Shown here one piece after another: positions 44,006 to 51,358 of a stretch of 64,000 bases of DNA. The stretch is from Verrucomicrobiales bacterium (GTDB lineage Bacteria > Verrucomicrobiota > Verrucomicrobiia > Verrucomicrobiales > DEV007): positions 17,608 to 81,607 of the forward strand of contig PAAG01000005.1 of the NCBI GenBank assembly GCA_002698785.1, given 5' to 3'. Position numbers and translations under genes: made by a program. Each line of letters begins with the position of its first letter. The stretch's first letter is position 1. The notes below the pieces were generated by a model. That model was not told the DNA's origin. It worked only from the letters and a program-made list of their open reading frames with translations, and did no database searches.

Positions 44006-45211
44006 ATGAGATCTACTTTCACTGCTGCTGTATTCGCCTTCATTGCTCTGGTTTCTTTGTCTTCAGTGCTGCATGCCGATACATTTGAGGCCAAGTTCCT
44101 CTTTCGGTTTGGAGGGAGTGGTAGTGGTGATGGGCTCTTTGTCCTTCCTGGCGGGGCAGCAATTGATAGCGTTCGGGGGCGGATTTATGTCACGGATTTC
44201 CATGGGCACGATCTTCAGATTTTCGATTTGAATGGAAATTTTATCGCAAAGATTGGTTCTATGGGTTCGGGCGATGGACAGTTCATTTCGCCTTCTACAA
44301 TCGTGGTGCGGCAGTCAACCGGGACAGTGTATGTGACAGACGGCGGGAATAATCGAGTGCAGTATTTCACGCCATCGGGGAACAGCGTGGTCTTTGCGGG
44401 AAAGTGGGGCAGTTCCGGAACGGGGGACGGGCAATTTCAAAATCCCAGTGGCATTGATATCGACGAGGAGACTGGTAATGTGTATGTCGGTGAGTTTGGT
44501 GGAGACCGTGTGCAGTATTTCAGCTCCACCGGAAGTTTTATTGGCAAATGGGGAGGTCTTAGCGATGTGACCGATGTCGCAGTCAGTGAAACGGCGGGCT
44601 TGGTGTATGTGACGGAATACAACGACAGTCGATATAGTATTTTCGAGTTGGATGGTACTGCCGTGGATGTAGTGAACGAAATTACTCCGATGCGCGATTT
44701 TAATCAGCCTGCTGGTGTCGCTGTTACGCAAGGTGGGCGGGTAGTCGTGACAGATCGTACAGCTCCTGTTCCCATCTTTGAGGGGGATGGGACTCTCTCT
44801 CCTTTTGAATTTTCTTCCTTTGGAGACGGTGATGGAGAGTTGTTTTTACCCTATGGTATCGATATTGATGAAGCTTCCGGGCTGACGGTGATTACGGAGG
44901 GGAATGATTTTGTTTCGGTGTGGTCGGTTCGATGGTTTAATCAGGCTCCGATTGTGAAAGTGAAAGGAAAAAAACGGATTACGACGAAGCGGGGGCGAAT
45001 TCGACTGAAGGGTATTGCATTCGATGCAGACAGTGTTTTGACGAAGGTCGAGGCAAAGGTGGGGCGTAAGCGTTATCGCCCGGTGAAGGGGCTGAGCCCA
45101 TGGAAGTATCGAGCACGGCTGAAGCCAGGCATGAACCGAATCAAAGTCCGAGCATTTGATGATGAGGGTGGACTCTCAAGGGGCACTAAGGTTAAGGTGA
45201 AGCGGGAGTAA
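44006..45211 (+). CDS. Secreted NHL-repeat protein with C-terminal Ig-like domain
   Basis: The 401-residue protein has a signal peptide (MRSTFTAAVFAFIALVSLSSVLHA), a propeller of NHL-type repeats (GRIYVTDFHGHDLQIFDLNG, GNVYVGEFGGDRVQYFSSTG and others), and a basic C-terminal beta domain (about 315-400, KVKGKKRITTKRGRIRLKG) of Ig-like type. It is probably a periplasmic or surface binding protein. The repeats are more diverged than in the 41964-43706 paralogue. Confidence 0.83.
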   Translation: MRSTFTAAVFAFIALVSLSSVLHADTFEAKFLFRFGGSGSGDGLFVLPGGAAIDSVRGRIYVTDFHGHDLQIFDLNGNFIAKIGSMGSGDGQFISPSTIVVRQSTGTVYVTDGGNNRVQYFTPSGNSVVFAGKWGSSGTGDGQFQNPSGIDIDEETGNVYVGEFGGDRVQYFSSTGSFIGKWGGLSDVTDVAVSETAGLVYVTEYNDSRYSIFELDGTAVDVVNEITPMRDFNQPAGVAVTQGGRVVVTDRTAPVPIFEGDGTLSPFEFSSFGDGDGELFLPYGIDIDEASGLTVITEGNDFVSVWSVRWFNQAPIVKVKGKKRITTKRGRIRLKGIAFDADSVLTKVEAKVGRKRYRPVKGLSPWKYRARLKPGMNRIKVRAFDDEGGLSRGTKVKVKRE

Positions 45212-45235
45212 GTCCTGAATAGTAATCGGGTTCGG

Positions 45236-46078
45236 ATGAGCGTTTTTCTTTCTAGTGAAATTCCTTTGCAGCCGAATCCGGCTGAGACTGGTGAGAGGTG
45301 CCGTCTGTGCGGTGGGGGTGACTTTGCTCTCCATCGGCAGTGGGATGTGGGTGATTACTGGAACCAGACTTCGATTCCGTTGACTCTGTGGGCTTGCCGC
45401 GATTGTGAATTGGTGATGCTGTGGCCGGTTCCGACGGCGGAAGAGTATCCGGGGGGCGGGGACTGGTATTCTTCGCAGCGGGTGAGTAAGGGGAGGAAGT
45501 ATTGGTTCAAAACGTTTCGTCGGCGGGTGCAGAACAAGTTGATCGGAACGAAGACGGAGCGTTTTTATAAGCAGTGTAAGCAGGCGACTTCTTCGGGGCG
45601 GTTTCTTGATGTGGGTTGTGGTGTGGGGCCACTGCTGGAGTTGGCCGCTGGTGATTTTGATGAGGTGGTAGGAATTGAGCCTTCTCCGATTGCCTGTGAG
45701 GAGGTGCGGAAGAAGGGCTTTCGGGTGTTTGAGGGAATGCTGGACGAGGTGGAGGTGGAGCAAGACTACTACGATTTGATCACGATGGATGCGGTGATCG
45801 AGCATGTCCTGGATCCGATTGCTACGATTCGACAACTCTATGATGCGCTGGCTCCGGGTGGATACCTGGGGATGGTGACGGTGAAGTTGGAAGGACCGAC
45901 CAATCGAAAACGCGGTGGAGGGTGGAACGGTTACCGGCATGGGTGGCACACGATTCTTTTTACCCAGGATACGCTTCAGCAATGCCTGACAAAGGTGGGG
46001 TTCGAGGAAGTGAAGCGGCCACGGCGAGCGAGACCGTTCGATGATATCCTTATTCTCTGGGGCCGGAAGCCGTTGTAA
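45236..46078 (+). CDS. Class I SAM-dependent methyltransferase with zinc-binding N-terminus
   Basis: The 280-residue protein has an N-terminal zinc-ribbon-like segment (CRLCGG...WACRDCE) and a class I methyltransferase domain with motif I FLDVGCGVG and a late DLITMDAVIEHV (motif IV-like). Such zinc-ribbon/methyltransferase fusions act on sugars, polysaccharide ends or small molecules; substrate unknown. It follows the NHL gene by 24 bases on the same strand. Confidence 0.86.
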   Translation: MSVFLSSEIPLQPNPAETGERCRLCGGGDFALHRQWDVGDYWNQTSIPLTLWACRDCELVMLWPVPTAEEYPGGGDWYSSQRVSKGRKYWFKTFRRRVQNKLIGTKTERFYKQCKQATSSGRFLDVGCGVGPLLELAAGDFDEVVGIEPSPIACEEVRKKGFRVFEGMLDEVEVEQDYYDLITMDAVIEHVLDPIATIRQLYDALAPGGYLGMVTVKLEGPTNRKRGGGWNGYRHGWHTILFTQDTLQQCLTKVGFEEVKRPRRARPFDDILILWGRKPL

Positions 46079-46126
46079 GCATTTGCTATTCTCACTGGTT
46101 TCTAATAGTAGGTGTGGGTTATCCGT

Positions 46127-47038
46127 ATGATTTTCTTGATGCGTTCTGTGTGTGTTCTTTTTGTCGCGGTCGTTCTGGCCGGGTGTCGTGTTTCCGAAGA
46201 TGAGTCCGGGCCTACTGCCGGTGCCTCGGTGGGGTCTGGTGGTGGAATGCAGCAAATCATCAATGTCTCGTCGTATGATCCGAAAGAGCAGCAGCGGGGT
46301 GGGCGGAGTTATTCGCAGCATGATGTTTCGGCATTGAGGAGCAATGGGGCGAAGGGGCTGATTGCTCGTGCCGGGAAGGGTGGAGAGCTGGATCGGAAGT
46401 GCGTGGATTTCGTTGGTTCGGCGGACCGGGCCGGGATGCTGCCGGGGCTGTATTACCGAGTGCAGAGGCATGTGAGCATTTCGACGCAGGCAGATCAGTT
46501 TTCGAATCGGGCGCTGGAGCTGGCGCGTGGTCGGAATTGGAATGCGCCTTCTCTGTTGCTGGTGGGGGACTATGATGGGGATTTGCCGTTGTCATCGATT
46601 GTGAAGTTTATGGACCGGGTTCAGGCGCGCACTGGGGTGATACCGGTGACTTACCTGGAGAACAGTCCGCAATTGAAGCAGCAGACGAGTTCGGCGGATC
46701 CGAAGACTCGGGCGGCCTTGCTGCGGGCTCCCTACTGGCTGGCGCTGTATTCTCATGAGACGGGAGCGGAGACTCCAGAGGTTCTTGTCGGCCAGTATGG
46801 GCTGTGGCCGAATTGGACGATGTGGCAGTATGGTGGTGTCGAGTGGAAGAATGGGCGGTCGCACCCAAAGGTGTATTCCAATGGATCGTATCGAAACAGT
46901 CTCTATTTCGGCGACATGGATCGTCCGCTTGAGAGGAATGTATTCCGAGGTTCCGAGGAGGATTTGTTAGCGTTCTGGCATCGGCACGGGGTGAGCCTGC
47001 AAGCTCCGCAAAGTGCGAATCTCGCCATGGTGGATTGA
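46127..47038 (+). CDS. GH25-like lipoprotein
   Basis: The 303-residue protein has a lipoprotein signal with lipobox VVLAGC, then a GH25-lysozyme-like domain: GLIARAGKGGELD, an AGMLPGLYYRV segment, and a C-terminal WTMWQYGG block. The expected opening D-V-S is replaced by INVSSYD and the DxE catalytic pair reads VGDYDGD, so muramidase activity is uncertain. ATG 46127 and ATG 46139 are both possible; the former is given. Envelope localisation is likely. Confidence 0.7.
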   Translation: MIFLMRSVCVLFVAVVLAGCRVSEDESGPTAGASVGSGGGMQQIINVSSYDPKEQQRGGRSYSQHDVSALRSNGAKGLIARAGKGGELDRKCVDFVGSADRAGMLPGLYYRVQRHVSISTQADQFSNRALELARGRNWNAPSLLLVGDYDGDLPLSSIVKFMDRVQARTGVIPVTYLENSPQLKQQTSSADPKTRAALLRAPYWLALYSHETGAETPEVLVGQYGLWPNWTMWQYGGVEWKNGRSHPKVYSNGSYRNSLYFGDMDRPLERNVFRGSEEDLLAFWHRHGVSLQAPQSANLAMVD

Positions 47039-47162
47039 GGTGGCGTTGGGTTTGTGGTTCTCCCATTGGCAAAATGATGGGAAATGAAGGGGGATTTCGT
47101 TTTTGGTGGGGAATGTCGGTTGGATTCTGTGTAAGGTTCTGATTGGTAGTTTGTTGTGTGGA

Positions 47163-47212
47163 TTTTGGAAATGATGGGATACCTGCATTTTCTTTCATTT
47201 CGATGCATTCAG
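47163..47212. repeat. Dispersed intergenic repeat, copy B
   Basis: On the minus strand the string GATGCATT/AAATGA/AAATGCAG/CCCATCATTTCC order matches copy A at about 33374-33436, with one gap of roughly 14 bases. The copies are inverted relative to each other. Confidence 0.55.
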
Positions 47213-47381
47213 GAGCATTTTGAGGCTTTTTTCCCGTCTCTACACACATATTGAACAGTCGTAGCGATTGATGTCTCGATTAAGTCCCATTCGATCAAAT
47301 TGGGGAGGCTAACAATACCATAATATTGTTGCTGTGTCGACTGCCGGGAGTATGGGGAGGTTAGTCTTTCGAGCACGAAAA

Positions 47382-47408
47382 AAGCCCGGAGCGGTGAGCC
47401 CCGGGCTT
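47382..47408 (-). terminator. Rho-independent terminator of BON gene
   Basis: AAGCCCGG (47382-47389) and CCGGGCTT (47401-47408) form an 8-bp stem around a short loop. On the minus strand it is followed by a run of T (bases 47378-47383), typical of an intrinsic terminator for the BON-domain gene. Confidence 0.85.
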
Positions 47409-47442
47409 GTGGGTTGAGTTGAGTGGTTTTATTCTAAACTGA

Positions 47443-48918
47443 TTACTGCGGGACGAAGAGGCCCACTTCGCTGCTTGTCGGGCGGTAGTGGATGTCGACG
47501 TCCAAGTGTGGGCGACGCGCTCCGGCTCTTTCGGCGACCTGCAGGAGGCCTTGCCATTGGAACCATGTGGCGACGTGTCCAGAGAAAACGGGAACGCCGT
47601 TCATGACCCTAACATGAAGGTCTACGTGAGGGTTCGATGCCATGAGTGAAAGCTCCCGCTCGATGGCTTGTTGAATCTCTGCGTCAGTCTGTGAATTGTC
47701 GAAGTTGTCGATCACTGAGAGATAGTTGGCCACGTGGACTACTCCGGGTTGCATACCGGCGAGCCTGGCTGCTCTCTGTTTTTCGAAGGGCGAATCAACT
47801 GCGCCGTAGAGGTGAACGTGTGCCGATTTTGTGCGGGGCACAATCTCGGCTCTCGAGAGATAGGCATCTTCCCGGATGGAGGCGAGAACTGCTTCGGTGA
47901 TGGCTTCATCTGTCGGTGTTTCGTCAGGCCATGTTACGTCGATTTCATTTGTCACCCCATAGACGCCGAGTGTGTTCGTCGCGATTTTGTCGGCAGCTTC
48001 TCTCATGAGTGGGCTGGGAAATTCGCCCTTCAGGGTGACGCTGCGCTGGGATACTTCCACTTTGAGTGAATCGGCTACTCCGGCGAGGTAGGGGTGATTC
48101 TGGGCGGCGAGCTTGATCGCACTCTCGATCTGTTTATCAGAGAGGGCGTCGTATCGCGCCTTGCGCTGCATTCCGTCGCTCTTTTCCCACACGACTTTCA
48201 GTGCGTCGTCGTCGATCTGTTTTACTCCACTGATGGAGGCCAATTCGGCGGCTTCGCGCTTGAGTGCTGTGCTAGGAATTTCACCGGCGAGTTTCACGAC
48301 ACCGTCTTCCACGGTTACTTCGATCTCTGATGTGTCGAGAAGTGCGGAGTTTTCAAAGAGGCTCTGAACGATCTTCTGGATTTCGGCATCTTCACGGACA
48401 ACGGCCGGTCGGATTTCGAGGTTGTTTTCTACCGCGCTGACTCCTCGGGTGGAGGCAACTTCCGTTTCAATGATCATTTTCTCGGCCAGAGAATTTACGA
48501 TTCCTTTGAGTTGAACCTTTCCATTATCAGCCTGGACGCCGAGTTGGCTGGCGTCGAAGGATGGGTTGTTGCTCATGCGTTGCACGATGGTATCGACGAG
48601 TGCATCGTCGGAAACTTCCGGGGCCGTGACTACGACCTGGTTCACGACGGATTTCACACCGCGAACTTCTTCCGCGAGAGTGGCCACTCGACGGGAGGCG
48701 TCGAGGTTGTCTGCTTTTCCTGCGAGCGTGACGATTCCTTCTTCGGAGCTGGCGCGGAAGTCTTCGATTTTCAAGTCTCCGGCCTGGAGCATGCGTTTTT
48801 CAATTGCCAGTCCCACTGCATCGCCTTCGGCGGCTGTGCCCGTGTGTGTAGCGAGGCACATCGCGAGGCCTGCCAGGAGCAGTGTGGCTGACTTTACCTT
48901 TTTCCTATTTCTTTCCAT
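47443..48918 (-). CDS. Secreted protein with six BON domains
   Basis: The 491-residue protein has a signal peptide (about 1-29) and six consecutive BON domains of ~65-70 residues each. Repeating pieces are GIVTLAGKA, KVQLKGIV, VVKLAGEIP, SVTLKGEFP and HVHLYGAV. BON domains bind phospholipid membranes or glycans and occur in OsmY-like periplasmic proteins that respond to osmotic stress; most have two, so six is long. The gene is monocistronic, with its own terminator downstream. Confidence 0.88.
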   Translation of the reverse strand: MERNRKKVKSATLLLAGLAMCLATHTGTAAEGDAVGLAIEKRMLQAGDLKIEDFRASSEEGIVTLAGKADNLDASRRVATLAEEVRGVKSVVNQVVVTAPEVSDDALVDTIVQRMSNNPSFDASQLGVQADNGKVQLKGIVNSLAEKMIIETEVASTRGVSAVENNLEIRPAVVREDAEIQKIVQSLFENSALLDTSEIEVTVEDGVVKLAGEIPSTALKREAAELASISGVKQIDDDALKVVWEKSDGMQRKARYDALSDKQIESAIKLAAQNHPYLAGVADSLKVEVSQRSVTLKGEFPSPLMREAADKIATNTLGVYGVTNEIDVTWPDETPTDEAITEAVLASIREDAYLSRAEIVPRTKSAHVHLYGAVDSPFEKQRAARLAGMQPGVVHVANYLSVIDNFDNSQTDAEIQQAIERELSLMASNPHVDLHVRVMNGVPVFSGHVATWFQWQGLLQVAERAGARRPHLDVDIHYRPTSSEVGLFVPQ

Positions 48919-49034
48919 AACACCCCTATACTTAGGCAGGTAGTGTTCCAGCCACGGGGTAGTGGCTGAACCCCTCTGGAATGGGAGCTGGAGGCGATTC
49001 GTGGATTTTGGGAAGAGGGAGATCTTTCAGGCTG

Positions 49035-49073
49035 CAAGGATGGAGGTGCCTGAATCTGTGCGAGTTGCAAGTG
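49035..49073. repeat. 39-bp direct repeat, copy 1
   Basis: Begins CAAGGATGGAGGTGCC; identical to copy 2 (49272-49310) except for one base. The two are in the same orientation, 237 bases apart, and weak similarity extends about 25 bases further on the right side of both. Confidence 0.8.
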
Positions 49074-49271
49074 ATGGGGGATGTTGGGGGCGCCTGCAGG
49101 CTCGTCCCTGGGAGTCCGCCTGGTAGCTGATCGGCAGCGGGGACAAAGCTGGAGCTTTATCCTACATGTTGAGGGGAGATGGGTTGTTTTGTCGAGTAAT
49201 CCTGCTTCCAGGCGAGAACGGAGGAGATTGTGGTTGTGTAGATTTGAGAATTGACTGTCGACCCCGTTTTT

Positions 49272-49310
49272 CAAGGATGGGGGTGCCTGAATCTGTGCGA
49301 GTTGCAAGTG
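49272..49310. repeat. 39-bp direct repeat, copy 2
   Basis: Second copy of the 39-base direct repeat; differs from copy 1 at one position (A to G). No gene or palindrome surrounds it. Confidence 0.8.
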
Positions 49311-49419
49311 GTAGGGGAGTGTTTGGCGGGACCTTGGGAAGGGGAGTTGGATCCGCGGTCGAGGGGAATTCGGCTGAGAGAAAATGGTTATTTTGTCGAT
49401 TGCCATTTTTATTTGCCCA

Positions 49420-51243
49420 TCAGCTCGGCGGAATAACAAACTCGTGTTCATTCAGTAACACTCCAGTTTGCGCGCTATTATGGTTCTCTCCTGCTGACTC
49501 TAAATATCGAAAAATCTTTTCTCTCGCGATACTTGCTAATTCGAAAGCTTGAGGGATTGTCTGAATCTTATAATTGCTTGTAGACATTCTCACAATTGTT
49601 AACAACACCTGATCTAAGTAGTCATGGCCGTTTTCGATAATCGGCGAAATACTTGAAGGTGTTCTGCCTGTGTGAACGATTAGATTTCTAGTTCGGTAAA
49701 TTCTTCGAATTTGCCAAGTGACACGCAATTCATGCTTTTCGATAAACTTCTTGGTCTTCTTGGGACTGGATAAGCATTCGGAAAGGGTGAAAATTCGGAA
49801 GCGCATTAGTTCAAAATCTCGAAGAGAATTAAACAACTCGTTGCGGAGATCCTCATTCTCTTTGAAAGCTGTAAGGTGAAACAAACGTTTGGTTAGGCTG
49901 GCTCTTCCATCTAGAGCGACGTCGTGGAGAATGCGAGCTATCTCACGCCGATTCCACCGGATAAGGTCATTCATTGTCTTTCGGAATATTCTATTCACGT
50001 AGTTCGTTGTGATAAACGGAATTACACCATCAATAATTTCCGTAATTTTTGATCTCTTCGACTTCATGGGGACAAGCGCTTCGAGAGCAATCCATAGACT
50101 CATAAGTTGGTTCTCTGGATCAGAATTTGTTACGGCTAGTCCGTGGAAGTCTACGACTCTACCGAACTTTGAAAGCTCGTCTCGATGCAAACGCATGTTT
50201 TTAAGCATGTAATTTAGTTTCTCGGAAGCAGCTTTGGGTGGTAAATCAGAAACTTTCTCCATTGAGTTTCTGGGGAGCGATACGATTTGGGGATCTGGGT
50301 TACAGCACTGAAGGATGAGTGTCTCTGGATGCCATGACACTTGGCTTTTGTGGTGGTAGAGCGTAAAGAAATCACGCAAGCGATCTAACCTTCTTTCTGC
50401 GGACTCTCTTGCTGTTTCACAATCCAATGCCGTAATTTCAGATACTTCTACGAATTTTTCATCGGCGTTTTTGATGAAGGTTGTTGCGAGTGGCGATTCA
50501 GGTATGTCACTTGGAAGAGTTTCGTGAATCACGGTTTTGAAGGTTTTCAGTGACTGCTTTATATCTGCTATCAAGTCGGTGGCTATGAAGAACACTCTGA
50601 ATTTGTGTTCGAATGGATAAATCAATTGCGAATATGAATCAAAAGCGTCTAGATTCGTAATGATCTCGGGTTCGGATCCTGTGAAAAAGAAATCACGAGT
50701 CTTTTTGTAAAGGTTGTCTTTATGAACTCCTATGTGGAGAAGCGTTGAGAAATACATCTTTGTTAACGCGTCAATGTCCTTTTTCTGTCCATTTCTAATT
50801 GCTTGTTTGAGCAGATCTTCACAACGCTCGAAGTAACGATACCGCTCTAAGGTTCGTGAGAGAATTTCAATTCGAGCTTTCAGTCCAGAAAGGTCTGAAT
50901 CTGGCGAGTGATTTAGATATTTCTCAAGAGGTAGATCCAAAAGGGATTTTGCGACTTTATCATGCTTGATTGAATCTGATAATTCTTCAACAACATGATC
51001 TATATTTCGTGAATCTATTCGGCCTAATTCTACTTCCTTTATGACTTGCAGCGATTCCAGTGAGAGAGATGATGGTGTGTGGGCTGGTGGTTTATACGAA
51101 TCAAGTGTATAGTCGAAAAGTAATTCTTCAGATCTCTGCGCGAAGAACAGCAAACCATGAATTTCTTCGTTAATGTTCCACTTCGTTAGTGATCGGAATC
51201 TCATATAGTAAAACCAGTGTATAACCGAATTTGTTTCGGACAA
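49420..51243 (-). CDS. Hypothetical protein with C-terminal HEPN-like motif
   Basis: The 607-residue product is not matched to a named family. Its C-terminal third has features of HEPN nucleases: LWIALEALVP near the domain start and an Rx4H motif (RNLIVH, Arg519/His524), followed by helices ending in the final ~60 residues. This is the ApeA/AbiF-type arrangement, in which the Arg and His cut RNA. The N-terminal part is helical and charged with no catalytic motif. It is a lone gene, more AT-rich than its neighbours, next to repeat-containing intergenic DNA. A role in abortive infection is plausible but inferred. Confidence 0.72.
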   Translation of the reverse strand: MSETNSVIHWFYYMRFRSLTKWNINEEIHGLLFFAQRSEELLFDYTLDSYKPPAHTPSSLSLESLQVIKEVELGRIDSRNIDHVVEELSDSIKHDKVAKSLLDLPLEKYLNHSPDSDLSGLKARIEILSRTLERYRYFERCEDLLKQAIRNGQKKDIDALTKMYFSTLLHIGVHKDNLYKKTRDFFFTGSEPEIITNLDAFDSYSQLIYPFEHKFRVFFIATDLIADIKQSLKTFKTVIHETLPSDIPESPLATTFIKNADEKFVEVSEITALDCETARESAERRLDRLRDFFTLYHHKSQVSWHPETLILQCCNPDPQIVSLPRNSMEKVSDLPPKAASEKLNYMLKNMRLHRDELSKFGRVVDFHGLAVTNSDPENQLMSLWIALEALVPMKSKRSKITEIIDGVIPFITTNYVNRIFRKTMNDLIRWNRREIARILHDVALDGRASLTKRLFHLTAFKENEDLRNELFNSLRDFELMRFRIFTLSECLSSPKKTKKFIEKHELRVTWQIRRIYRTRNLIVHTGRTPSSISPIIENGHDYLDQVLLTIVRMSTSNYKIQTIPQAFELASIAREKIFRYLESAGENHNSAQTGVLLNEHEFVIPPS

Positions 51244-51314
51244 AAAGCGTTCTTTGCTACTGATTCAGCTAATGAGTTCTTTGGGTGGCTTTGGCCAGGC
51301 TGTTGCGAGATGGC

Positions 51315-51328
51315 GCTCTTATAAGAGC
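51315..51328. repeat. Perfect 14-bp palindrome
   Basis: GCTCTTATAAGAGC is a self-complementary 14-mer in the 115-base gap between the HEPN-like gene and the 5-oxoprolinase gene. It could be an operator or part of a weak terminator; no T-tract is present. Confidence 0.45.
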
Positions 51329-51358
51329 TGCTTCAGCTAATTAGCCGGATCTTTAGAG

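Larger units (their letters stand above)
47039..47442. other. Intergenic region with repeat and terminator
   Basis: About 400 bases without a gene. They hold the second copy of a dispersed repeat (about 47163-47212) and the terminator of the BON-domain gene (47382-47408). Nothing else is recognised. Confidence 0.5.
48919..49419. other. Intergenic region with direct repeats
   Basis: About 500 bases without a credible gene. A minus-strand frame of 185 codons exists at 48894-49451 but it contains a repeated HLQLAQIQAPPSL-like peptide that is the translation of DNA repeats, so I treat it as artefact. Two direct repeats of 39 bases lie here. Confidence 0.6.

Noticed and set aside
45176..46471. 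431-codon minus-strand frame opposite the methyltransferase and GH25-like genes
   Set aside because: It is a shadow of G-rich coding on the plus strand; its product has odd His/Arg/Pro-rich composition and no domain.
48894..49451. 185-codon minus-strand frame before the BON gene
   Set aside because: Its only repeated peptide is the translation of the two 39-bp direct repeats; no protein-like features.
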